NCBI RefSeq assembly: GCF_900114625.1
Contig: NZ_FOZL01000001.1
Coordinates: forward strand, 1,240,001 to 1,304,000
DNA: 64,000 bases
Direction of reading: 5' to 3'
Source of the DNA: Granulicella pectinivorans
GTDB lineage: Bacteria; Acidobacteriota; Terriglobia; Terriglobales; Acidobacteriaceae
The notes beneath the pieces are model-generated. The model saw only the letters and a list, made by a program, of their open reading frames with translations, ran no database searches and was not told where the DNA came from. The position numbers and the translations under genes are program-made. Of this stretch, positions 42,088-50,645 are shown in pieces (the stretch's first letter is position 1; each line of letters opens with the position of its first letter).

Positions 42088-45000
42088 TACTGCACCTCCT
42101 TGACGTCGAGATGGAGCTCGTCGGTGGTGGCCTGGATGCCGGGCTGGTACATGGGCGCGACGGAGGCTGGGCTGATCTCGAAGCTGCCCGGGTTGATGAC
42201 TTTGAGGAGGTAGAAGGACTCCTGCCGCTTCTCGAAGGAGGTGGCGAAGATGGCGGCGCGGTCGTCGTGGAACTCGCGGCGGGTGTACCAGTAGCCCCAG
42301 TCGCTGGGGCGCTGGACGATGTTGTAGGTGGACTCGCTGGGGATGAACTCGGTGCCAGCGGGGATGGGGTCTTCGATGAGGAGGTATTTCTGGGGTGAGC
42401 CGGTGATGCCGAGGTGGACGGCGAGGACGTCGCCTTGCTGGACGGGACCGTTCAGAGGCTGGAGGTTGTAGACGATGGTGTTGTCCTTGGTGGTCGTGGG
42501 GACGAGCTTGAAGTAGTCGCGGGCGATGTTGAGACTCATGGTGCCCTGCTGGTAGGAGCTCTTGTCGGTGGAGAAGTACGTGCCGACGGTGCTGTAGTAG
42601 GCGCGGCCGGAGGTGTGGGCGACGATCTTCACGGTGTTCGCTTGCGGAGCGAGTTTGCCGGGGTCGAGGGTGACGGTGAGGACGGAGCCGGCGAGGATGT
42701 CGGACTGGGTGAAGTGCTTTTTGGCGGCGGAGGTTCCGTTGAGGAAGACTTCGAGGTCGGCGTCGCCGCTTAGTTCGTGGGTAGCGGCGAGGTAGTCGGT
42801 GAGACCGAAGAGGACAGAGGCGGTCTGCTCGGTGGAGACCCAGTAGGAGCCCTCGCTGCGGTTGGCGACGAGCCATTGGGCGGCACCGGTGAGCAGGGGG
42901 CTGTTGGGCTGGGCGTGTACGAGGAACTTCAATGCGTAGCCCGTGGCTTCGGCGCTGGAGTCGGCCGCGATGTCGAGGAGGGGTTGGCGGGCCGAGGGCC
43001 AGCTCACGCGGTCGCCTTCCTTGACTGCTTTTGTAACGAGGATGGTTGCTATTTCCTGGGCGCGCCTGTCGTTGACTTCGAGCATGGCGAGGCCGGAGAA
43101 GGCGAGGCCCTGGGCGCTGAGGTCGGTGCGGCGGTTGTAGAGGGTGTCGATCTCGTTCGCGAGGAGCTTGTGGTCGCCGGTGCCGGCTTCGGCGAGCGCG
43201 TAGACGGTATAGGCGCGGAGCTCGGGGAGCATGCGGGGGTGCGCCTTGAGGGTGTTCTCGAGGAACTGGATGCCGCGGCGCAGGCTTTCACCGGCCTTGT
43301 CGTAGCCGGCTTTTTTGGCCTGGCCGTAGCCGCTGACGACGTAGGCGGTCATGAAGATCTGGGAGTTGTCCTCCTTCCACCAGCCCCATCCGCCGTCGGC
43401 GTGCTGGTAGTCGGCGAGGCGGTCGAAACCTGCTTGAATTTTGGCGTCGAGCGTGGCCTGGTTGGGCCTGGGGATGGGGAGTTTTTTGGCGGCGTCGGCG
43501 ATGAGGATGTTGGGCAGGAAGCTGGACATGGTCTGCTCGGTGCAGCCGTAGGGGAAGGTGCTGAGGTAGTCGAGCGCGCCGAAGATGGAGCCCGCGATGG
43601 AGGGGCTGACGGTGACGGTGATGTTGTGGGCTGCGGGGTCGGTGTTGGCGGGGAACGCGATGGGGGTGGATTTGTCGCCGGTGCCTGCGATGGAGCCTGA
43701 GGCGTTGACGGTCTTTTGGACGCCGCTGGGTTTGACGGGGAAGGAGATTTCGAGGGCGTCGGACTCTTCGTTGGTGATGGCTTTCGCCAGCAGCTTGGCG
43801 GTGCCGATGTGGCTGGCCTTGAGCTTCCAGTAGGCGGTGGCTTCGCCCTTGGCGGGGACGGTGACCTGTTGGGTGGAACCGCCCACGACATCGAGGCCGG
43901 TGGCTTCGAGGGAGAGCGTGACTTGCTTGGTGTCGGTGAGGTAGTTGTGGACGATGACCGGGACGGAGACGGTGTCGCCGTTGCGCAGGAAGCGCGGCTG
44001 GCCCATGCGGACGATGACGTTTTTGCGCACGATAACGCGGTTGATGAGCGAGCCGGCTTTGGAGTCGCGCGTGATGGCCCGGACGGTGGTGCGCCAGGTG
44101 GTGAGGGAGTCGGGGAACTTGAGGGTGACGCGGGCGTGGCCGTTGGCGTCGGTGTGGATGTCGGGGGCCCAGAAGGCGGTGTCGGGGAAGTCCTTGCGGA
44201 TGTGCGGGGACTTGGCGTCGTTGACGGGCTTGACCTGCGCGAGCATGGGGCGGTAACGGGTGTGGCGCTCGGCGAGCATGGGGGATTTATTGCCGGCTTC
44301 GCCGGAGAAGAAGAAGGTGAGGGAAGAGTCGAAGCTGGCGTAGGTCTCACGCTCGGGGTACATGGATTTGAGCAGGTCGCCGGAGTGGTCTTTATAGAGG
44401 GCGTAGATGGCTTCGTCGACGACGCCGAAGCTGAGTTCGGCGGAGACGGGGTGGCCGGTGGCATCTTTCGTAACGACGTCGTAGGCGGCGGTCTGCTGGG
44501 GCTGGAAGGTCTGGGCTGCGGGTGTGATCTCGATCTGCAGGGCCTGTTGGGTGGGTGGGACCTTAAGGGATTTGTGGGCCTGGTAGAGCTGGTTGTCCTT
44601 GATCAGTACGGCGTCGATGGTGAGGTTAGGCTGCGCGTCCTTGGTGATGGGGAGGTCGAAGGTGAGGGCCTGTCCGGTGGTGGTGAGGGTTTTGCGGAAC
44701 TCGGCGGTGTAGCCGGTGGCGGTGATGAGGGCGGAGAAGCCGGTGATGTCGCCGACGATGCTCAGGTGCGCGATGTCGCCGGGGGCATAGGACTTCTTGT
44801 CGGCGAGGATCTTCATCTGGCGGGAGGAGTCGTCGAGGTCGTCGGCGTCGATGGTTTCCCTGGGGCCGGAGACGTAGAGCCAGGTGGCGTCCTGCACGGT
44901 GCGGTGCTCAGGGGTGTCGGCGGTGGCGAGGACCTCGATGGAGCCGGAGAGGGTGGGGGTGACCTGCACGGCGCCTTCGCCTTTGGCGTCGGTGCTGCCG

Positions 45001-46841
45001 TCGGCCGCGCCTGCGTCGAGGGTCTGGGTTTTGCCGTTGCTGTATTTGGACTGCGTGAGTTTGAGGTGGATCCTGGTGGCGATGGGGTGGTTTTCGTAGT
45101 CGACGGCGGAGAGCTTGAGGGTGATGGGATCGCCTTTGCGGGCGAAGTAGCTGACGGGCTCGGCGTGAATGCGGAAGGAGCCGTAGGTGGCGAGGAACTT
45201 GTAGGCTCCGCTGATCTCGCGGCCGGCGGGGTCGGTGACGCCGGCGGTGACGGTGTAGTCCTTGTCGTTGTGGTCGCGTTCTACGAAGCGGGTGGGGATC
45301 TTGACGACGAGTTTGCCGTCGGCGTTGAGGGTTCCGGTGCCGGTGGCTTCCTCATCGCCGTTGCTGCCGGGGTAACTGCTGTCGTCGCCCTCTTCGGTGG
45401 CCATGGTGTGGTCGGAGTCGTCGTCTTCGGAGTCCCACCAGGAGTGCGGGGTCTGCTGAACGGTCCACTTGACCTTGGCGCCGGTGACGGGTTCGCCGAA
45501 GAAGTAACGGGAGTCGATGGTGAGGGTGTTGGGGGAGCCTTGCAGAAGATGCTGCTGGGCAGCGGAGACGCGGACCTCGTACTCGGGCTTGCGGTACTCC
45601 TCGACCTTGAAGCTGGCGTATCCGGAGACGCCGACGTTGCTGTCCTGGACGCCGCTTACGTTGATGGTGTAGTCGCCGAGGGAGGTGTCGGTGGCGAGGA
45701 TGAGGTCGCCGTTGAGGGTGCCGTCGGCGGAGACGGCGACGTTCTTGTCGAAGAGCTGCTTTTGCTGGTCGTCGGTGATGGTGACGTGTGCCTGGGAGAA
45801 CTTCGGCAGGACGAGGGTGTTCGCGGCGTACTGGCGGAGGACGGCCTTCCAGTGGACGGTGTGGCCGGGGCGGTAAACGGGGCGATCGGTGTAGACGAAG
45901 CTGGTGTAGGTGGTGCCGCGCACGGCGGTGAAGGAGCCGAAGTAGGGGGCGACGAGGGCTACGTCGGAGCCCTTGCGGGCGACGAGCCACATCTTGTTGT
46001 GGTCGATGCCGTCGGTGCCGTCCGTTCCATCGGTCGGGGCGTCGGTGGATGGGCCGGCGGGCGGGGTGAACTCGGCGGTGCCTTCGGCGTCGGTGGTCTT
46101 CTGGGTGAGGGGATGGCCGCTGAGGCCGAGGGAGATGGCGGCTCCGCTGACGGGGGCTCCGGTGATGCGGTCGACGACGTAGGCGAGGAGGCTGCCGGCT
46201 ACGGTGCGGGTGACGAGGGCGGTCTGGGAGACCATGAGGACGGTGTAGGCCTTGAGGTGGGCGTCGGTGGCCTCGACGAGGTACATGCCGGCGGGGAGGG
46301 CGTCGATGGGCAGGACCTGGTTGTCGCTGACGAAGGTGGGGGGCATCTCCTGATGCCAGCGCGCTACGAGCTGCTTGTCGTTGAGGAGGGGGATCTGGGC
46401 GAACTGGGCTACGCCGACGATGCGGCTGCGCTTCGCGAGGCCGGACTGTTTAGCGGTGAGGGCCTGACGGGTTTTGTGGGAGAGCTGGGTGCGGAGGAAG
46501 TCCTTGACGCCGGACCAGAGACCGCGCTTCCAGTCGTGGAAGCGTTCGAGGAGGGTCTTTTCGTCGATCTGCTCGACGGGGGAGTAGACGTGCTGGTCGC
46601 CGAAGGAGTGCATCTGGGGCAGGTTGGCGATGAACTTGTCTGGGTCGTCGATGTGGTAGACGCGGAACTCGAGGGTGTCGACGTTGCGGGCGTAGAGGTG
46701 GATCCTGGGCTTTTCGTTGGGGGCGAAGGATTTGTAGGTGCTGAGGTTGAAGTAGGGCTCGGGGGCGGCGTGGGCCGTGGGGGTGAAGGCGAGCAGAAGG
46801 AGAGCTGCCGCTACTATGCCGAACTTGGCCTTGACCTGCAT
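42087..46841 (-). CDS. Bacterial alpha-2-macroglobulin with intact thioester
   Basis: This 1584-residue protease-trap protein starts at 46841, which gives a clean Sec signal (VAAALLLLAFTPTAHA); the longer frame to 46952 has no signal at its start. MG-type beta domains occupy the first two thirds, including a bait-like acidic, Gly/Asp/Glu-rich segment (about 475-505, EDDDSDHTMATEEGDD). The thioester motif is C1100TEQ1103 in FPYGCTEQTMSSF, within the alpha/alpha toroid. There is no lipobox, unlike E. coli YfhM (ECAM), so it is probably soluble in the periplasm. It traps proteases covalently, protecting the envelope. The adjacent DUF1175 gene repeats the E. coli YfaS-YfaT pairing. Confidence 0.93.
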   Translation of the reverse strand: MQVKAKFGIVAAALLLLAFTPTAHAAPEPYFNLSTYKSFAPNEKPRIHLYARNVDTLEFRVYHIDDPDKFIANLPQMHSFGDQHVYSPVEQIDEKTLLERFHDWKRGLWSGVKDFLRTQLSHKTRQALTAKQSGLAKRSRIVGVAQFAQIPLLNDKQLVARWHQEMPPTFVSDNQVLPIDALPAGMYLVEATDAHLKAYTVLMVSQTALVTRTVAGSLLAYVVDRITGAPVSGAAISLGLSGHPLTQKTTDAEGTAEFTPPAGPSTDAPTDGTDGTDGIDHNKMWLVARKGSDVALVAPYFGSFTAVRGTTYTSFVYTDRPVYRPGHTVHWKAVLRQYAANTLVLPKFSQAHVTITDDQQKQLFDKNVAVSADGTLNGDLILATDTSLGDYTINVSGVQDSNVGVSGYASFKVEEYRKPEYEVRVSAAQQHLLQGSPNTLTIDSRYFFGEPVTGAKVKWTVQQTPHSWWDSEDDDSDHTMATEEGDDSSYPGSNGDEEATGTGTLNADGKLVVKIPTRFVERDHNDKDYTVTAGVTDPAGREISGAYKFLATYGSFRIHAEPVSYFARKGDPITLKLSAVDYENHPIATRIHLKLTQSKYSNGKTQTLDAGAADGSTDAKGEGAVQVTPTLSGSIEVLATADTPEHRTVQDATWLYVSGPRETIDADDLDDSSRQMKILADKKSYAPGDIAHLSIVGDITGFSALITATGYTAEFRKTLTTTGQALTFDLPITKDAQPNLTIDAVLIKDNQLYQAHKSLKVPPTQQALQIEITPAAQTFQPQQTAAYDVVTKDATGHPVSAELSFGVVDEAIYALYKDHSGDLLKSMYPERETYASFDSSLTFFFSGEAGNKSPMLAERHTRYRPMLAQVKPVNDAKSPHIRKDFPDTAFWAPDIHTDANGHARVTLKFPDSLTTWRTTVRAITRDSKAGSLINRVIVRKNVIVRMGQPRFLRNGDTVSVPVIVHNYLTDTKQVTLSLEATGLDVVGGSTQQVTVPAKGEATAYWKLKASHIGTAKLLAKAITNEESDALEISFPVKPSGVQKTVNASGSIAGTGDKSTPIAFPANTDPAAHNITVTVSPSIAGSIFGALDYLSTFPYGCTEQTMSSFLPNILIADAAKKLPIPRPNQATLDAKIQAGFDRLADYQHADGGWGWWKEDNSQIFMTAYVVSGYGQAKKAGYDKAGESLRRGIQFLENTLKAHPRMLPELRAYTVYALAEAGTGDHKLLANEIDTLYNRRTDLSAQGLAFSGLAMLEVNDRRAQEIATILVTKAVKEGDRVSWPSARQPLLDIAADSSAEATGYALKFLVHAQPNSPLLTGAAQWLVANRSEGSYWVSTEQTASVLFGLTDYLAATHELSGDADLEVFLNGTSAAKKHFTQSDILAGSVLTVTLDPGKLAPQANTVKIVAHTSGRAYYSTVGTYFSTDKSSYQQGTMSLNIARDYFKLVPTTTKDNTIVYNLQPLNGPVQQGDVLAVHLGITGSPQKYLLIEDPIPAGTEFIPSESTYNIVQRPSDWGYWYTRREFHDDRAAIFATSFEKRQESFYLLKVINPGSFEISPASVAPMYQPGIQATTDELHLDVKEVQ

Positions 46842-46951
46842 GGTGACCTGCCCCGTTTGTTTCTTTCGCAGCGTACTACTCCTTGGTGGTGCGCGTCTTT
46901 CGGGATCGCTGGGGGATTGAGGAATTGAAGCCCAGACGGATTCAGAAGCCA

Positions 46952-47021
46952 AAACGATTCCCTGCGGGAATCTCAGACCATGATCGTAAGAGCAGACCGT
47001 TGTGGCATGGCTGAGGCCATG
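46952..47021. repeat. Dispersed repeat R3, copy 2, plus palindrome
   Basis: 46952-46993 (AAACGATTCCCTGCGGGAA, then CATGATCGTAAGAGC) corresponds to 41234-41275. It is followed by GGCATGGC/GCCATGCC (about 47002-47021). It lies between the macroglobulin and DUF1175 genes. Confidence 0.65.
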
Positions 47022-47054
47022 CCGTTCCGTCTTCCGCAGTCCTCGGAGATGTGT

Positions 47055-47987
47055 TTAGCGGTCTTCGGCGAGGAGATTCCAACGGTATACGCCTAGAAAG
47101 TTCTCATTGGACGGGATGGGACGCCAGCGGGGATCGGGGTGGTGAATCAAGTCTGCCAATAGGACGCGGCGCATCTCCCCTTTTGTCCCGTTTACGGGGC
47201 CTGTGTGGTAGACGACCCACTCAGCGTGGGGGCCGGTGACGATCATCGAGTGAAATTGGGAGTCGTCTTCGAGGAGGCGGTAGAAGATGAGGTCGCCGGG
47301 GCGGGCTCGGGCGAGGTTGCGGCTTAGGAGGAAGCTGTTGGCGGCGACGAGGGTTTTGGCGTCGGCGAACTGGGCGAAGGTGCCGCTGGTGAGGTCGGAC
47401 GGGGTGAAGGCGCCGGGGCGGGTGCGGAAGAGGCCGTTGCCCATGGGGGTGTTGGGGTAGGTCCACTGGAGGACGGAGGGGAGCGTGGGCATGTCGCGGC
47501 CGGCGTCGGCGTACCACTTGTCGTCGTGCGCACGGAGGGCTTCGCGGAGGCTGTAGCGGAGGAGGGCGGAGCAGTCGGAGATCTCGGCGGGGAGTTTGGC
47601 GGGTGGGAGGTCGGCGGCGCGGTCGGCTACGGCGGTGAACCAGCGGCGGAAGGCGTCGCGGTCCTCGGCGGTGTGCAGGGGGAACCAGTCGGGGAGGTTG
47701 GGGGCGGAGCGGCTGGGGGCTTGGTCGGGGGTGAAGGTCATGGGGAGGGTCTTGGTGGCTATGGCGAGGCGGAGGGTTCCCGGGGTGACGGGTGCGCGGA
47801 CGAGGAGCTTTGTGTTGGGGCCGTCCTGTTGGAGGAGGGTGCGGGGGGGCGCGCTGAGGCTGGAGGTGTTGGGGAGGATGGCGGCGAGGTGCAGGCGTCC
47901 GTCGGCGGGCAGGGTGGTCGCGATGGGTTGGAGGACGACGGGGTGGGAGCAGCCTAGCAGGACGACGAGTGGGAGGAGGCGTTTCAC
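47055..47987 (-). CDS. DUF1175 (YfaT-like) lipoprotein
   Basis: This 310-residue protein begins at a GTG; residues 1-13 form a short signal with the lipobox LLGC (LVVLLGCSHP). The conserved DUF1175 part begins near 120 (DRDAFRRWFTAVAD), with SDCSALLRYSLREALRAHD around 150-170, ARPGDLIFYR around 245 and HSMIVTG around 262. The Cys/His arrangement (DCS ... HSMIV ... ) resembles NlpC/P60-type peptidases, though this is not proven. In E. coli YfaT (DUF1175) neighbours the macroglobulin YfaS; the same pairing here supports a joint envelope function. No good ribosome site precedes the GTG. Confidence 0.8.
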   Translation of the reverse strand: MKRLLPLVVLLGCSHPVVLQPIATTLPADGRLHLAAILPNTSSLSAPPRTLLQQDGPNTKLLVRAPVTPGTLRLAIATKTLPMTFTPDQAPSRSAPNLPDWFPLHTAEDRDAFRRWFTAVADRAADLPPAKLPAEISDCSALLRYSLREALRAHDDKWYADAGRDMPTLPSVLQWTYPNTPMGNGLFRTRPGAFTPSDLTSGTFAQFADAKTLVAANSFLLSRNLARARPGDLIFYRLLEDDSQFHSMIVTGPHAEWVVYHTGPVNGTKGEMRRVLLADLIHHPDPRWRPIPSNENFLGVYRWNLLAEDR

Positions 47988-48112
47988 AGGAGAAGAGTAA
48001 ACGCCCCCGGGGGATTTTGTGGCGCCAGACAAGCTTCGCGCCGATGGTGCCTGTCGCGAAGGTGGGGCACCATCGGCTTGCTCTCCCTGCCTTGGGAGCT
48101 GGAGGCGGGATT

Positions 48113-48157
48113 CCCACATCGCAACTTCGAGATGCGGGGCACCCGGTTTTGTGGCGG
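48113..48157 (+). repeat. Dispersed palindromic repeat R1, copy 3
   Basis: CCCACATCGC, six bases, GAGATGCGGG, then GCACCCGGTTTTGTGGC. The stem has two changes relative to the other copies. Upstream, GCCGATGGTGCC and GGCACCATCGGC (about 48038-48075) form a separate long inverted repeat. Confidence 0.7.
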
Positions 48158-48355
48158 CATCCCGATTGGAGCTCTTGAATCCCCGTTCAATGCAGATTCT
48201 TGCCGTTCGCTCCTCGGTGCTTCGTTCCGGCCTCTGGGAGGTAGATGATGAACGAGTTGTCACGATTCCGCGAATCCAACCTGGATTCCCCGGAATCCAA
48301 AGCAGGACTCAAGACATTTAGTTGGACAGATTTTCCTTACAGGAGCGAGACCCCC

Positions 48356-50494
48356 ATGCCTAAGGCAGCGAAGTTCTTCGAAAAGACACTCACCTACGGT
48401 GCAAAAGCCGGTTGGGCCGTCTTCAGCAGGTTGAATTCGATCAACCCGAACGCGAGCTTTACGCCCAAGTGGAGCGACAAGCCCCTGCTCAAGAGCTACC
48501 AGAAAGAGAAGCCGCCCCTTGGCTGGCCGCGTACGACGGACTCTCTCTGCCCGAAATGCATCCCTGAGATTCGCCAGCAGATCGTGGACGGCAAGCTGCC
48601 CCACGAGATTCTTCTGAATGAGAAGGTCGGCGAGATCAAGGCGCAGATCATCGAGCGCGACGGCCAGATCCTGATGGTGAAGGACTGCCCGATCCATGGC
48701 CACTTCGAAGATGTCATGTCGATCGATCCGCCGATGATGAAGCACCTCGAGGATGTGTTCCCGGGCCGCGACATCAAGGCACACAACGATGAGAAGCTGC
48801 ACAACCACGGAACGTCGACCGTGACGCACGGACGTGGATCGGTGCTGACGATCGATCTGACGAACCGCTGCAACATGATGTGCGATCCCTGCTTCATGGA
48901 TGCGAACCAGGTTGGATTCGTCCACGAACTGACGTGGGACGAGATCAAGACCATGCTGGACAACGCGATCACCATCAAGCCGCGCCGCCAGATGTCGGTT
49001 CAGTTCTCGGGTGGCGAGCCCACGCTTTCGCCTTACTTCCTGGATGCCGTCGCGTATGCCCGCAAGGTGGGTTACAACTCGGTGCAGGCTGCGACCAACG
49101 GGATTGAGTTCGCGAAGTCGGCTGAGTTCGCGCGCGCCGCGGCTGAGGCCGGTCTGCGCTACGCGTATCTGCAGTTCGACGGTATCGGCAATGCCGCCAA
49201 CTCGCATCGCAAGGTGGGCAACTCGTTCGATGTGAAGCTGCAGGCGATCCACAACCTGCACGCGGCCGGTGTGGATATCGTTCCCGTCACCTGTATCATC
49301 AACGGCATCAACAACGAGCAGGTTGGCCGCATCATCGAGTTCGCGCTCGACAACCCGAAGAAGATCAACTTCCTTTCGTTCCAGCCGGTGAGCTTCACGG
49401 GCCGCGATGAGGATGTGTCGGACGAGCGCCGCATGGCGCAGCGTTACACGCTTTCGCACCTTGCGCACGATGTGCGTTCGCAGACGGGCCTTGGCGAGAG
49501 CACGCGCGACTGGTTCCCGATCTCGTTCATGTCGACGTTCTCGGACTGGGCGGATCTGGTTCACGGACCGGATCACGACTGGGGCCAGCTCTCCTGCGGA
49601 TGCCACCCGAACTGCGGTATCGGCATGGCGCTGATGATCGATAAGGAAACGAAGGAAGCTGTTCCCGTAACGGCGTTCCTGGATGCGGTGCAGCTTGCGA
49701 AGGACGTGGCTCGCGTGAACGATGCGGCCCGCGGCAAGTTCCTGTCGATCGTGGGTGTGTCGCTTGCGCTGCTGCGCAACTACGATCCCACGAAGGCTCC
49801 GACGCACTTCCGCATCATGGATCTGCTGCAGAAGTTCGACAAGTGCTTCGGCGCGACCGGCCGCAACTACGGCAAGGTCACGGGCGATCGTACGATGGCC
49901 GACATCGAGAAGCGCCGCGCGGATCGTTGGAACTTCCTGTTCATCGCAGGCATGTGGTTCCAGGATCTGTTCAACTACGATTTCCGCCGGACCGAGCAGT
50001 GCATCATCCCGTACGCGACGCAGGAGGGCGAGATCAGCTTCTGCGCGTACAACACGGGTGTGGGCTGGCGCAACATCATCGAGAAGATGCACATGACGTC
50101 GTCGCTCACCAAGTGGTACGAGGAGCACGGCCGCCACGAGATCTTCGCCGGTGGTAAGAAGGTCGGTCTCGATAAGCAGGACAAGTATGACCTGGTCCTG
50201 AACCAGGCGCACGTCGATGCAGCCGCCAACGATACGTTCGAGAAGTCCGGTATCGCGAAGAACGCCCGCGAGGAGAAGATCCGGGCGCGCGACGCGAAGA
50301 TCAAGCAGGATGCCGAGAACGCGAAGATGGCCAAGCTGTACCGCAAGGAGATCCTCAAGGAACCCGACATGCCCGGCGGATTTGTCGCCATCGGCGAGAT
50401 CGGCGGACTGGGTGGGATCAAGCCCGCGGCACCGGCACCGGCTTCGAACGTGGAAGTGGTCTCGAGCATTCCCGAGACGGTTTCGGGCGACTAA
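48356..50494 (+). CDS. Radical SAM protein of the tetraether/membrane-spanning lipid synthase (Tes, COG1964) type
   Basis: This 712-residue enzyme starts at the ATG with AGGAGCGAG upstream. An N-terminal region has C65PKC68 and C111PIHG, fitting a rubredoxin-like iron site. The radical SAM ligands are C172, C176 and C179 (TNRCNMMCDPCF), with SGGEP at 218-222. Further cysteine groups lie at 414, 416, 420 (LSCGCHPNC) and 549, 563, fitting auxiliary Fe-S clusters. This plan matches archaeal Tes (MJ0619/MA_1486 type), which joins two lipid tails by C-C bonds. Acidobacteriota make membrane-spanning iso-diabolic acid and brGDGTs, so this is a candidate synthase. The last 90 residues are a charged, helical and Pro/Ala-rich tail. 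A different radical SAM substrate remains possible. Confidence 0.8.
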   Translation: MPKAAKFFEKTLTYGAKAGWAVFSRLNSINPNASFTPKWSDKPLLKSYQKEKPPLGWPRTTDSLCPKCIPEIRQQIVDGKLPHEILLNEKVGEIKAQIIERDGQILMVKDCPIHGHFEDVMSIDPPMMKHLEDVFPGRDIKAHNDEKLHNHGTSTVTHGRGSVLTIDLTNRCNMMCDPCFMDANQVGFVHELTWDEIKTMLDNAITIKPRRQMSVQFSGGEPTLSPYFLDAVAYARKVGYNSVQAATNGIEFAKSAEFARAAAEAGLRYAYLQFDGIGNAANSHRKVGNSFDVKLQAIHNLHAAGVDIVPVTCIINGINNEQVGRIIEFALDNPKKINFLSFQPVSFTGRDEDVSDERRMAQRYTLSHLAHDVRSQTGLGESTRDWFPISFMSTFSDWADLVHGPDHDWGQLSCGCHPNCGIGMALMIDKETKEAVPVTAFLDAVQLAKDVARVNDAARGKFLSIVGVSLALLRNYDPTKAPTHFRIMDLLQKFDKCFGATGRNYGKVTGDRTMADIEKRRADRWNFLFIAGMWFQDLFNYDFRRTEQCIIPYATQEGEISFCAYNTGVGWRNIIEKMHMTSSLTKWYEEHGRHEIFAGGKKVGLDKQDKYDLVLNQAHVDAAANDTFEKSGIAKNAREEKIRARDAKIKQDAENAKMAKLYRKEILKEPDMPGGFVAIGEIGGLGGIKPAAPAPASNVEVVSSIPETVSGD

Positions 50495-50538
50495 GCCTTC
50501 GACCGCGCTTTGCGCGGACGACTAAAAATCGCAACAAC

Positions 50539-50570
50539 GACAAAGGCTCCCGGCGACGGGAGCCTTTGTC
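50539..50570 (+). terminator. Terminator-like hairpin after the radical SAM gene
   Basis: A perfect 14-bp stem (GACAAAGGCTCCCG/CGGGAGCCTTTGTC) with a GCGA tetraloop, 44 bases after the stop. The T-run lies inside the stem, so termination efficiency is uncertain. Confidence 0.65.
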
Positions 50571-50645
50571 GTACACGATTGCCGGCTGGTCAGGGAGACT
50601 TTATGCTCGGGGCAGGGTTCGCATCGGGAAGCCCCTGGAGAAGCC

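Noticed and set aside
41380..42876. 498-residue frame joining the 6-TM protein to upstream sequence
   Set aside because: Upstream codons are antiphase to the macroglobulin gene and Arg/His-rich; the TAATG junction marks the true start.
43716..46928. 1070-residue + strand frame opposite the macroglobulin gene
   Set aside because: Gly/Val/Glu-rich antisense artefact without ribosome site or motif.
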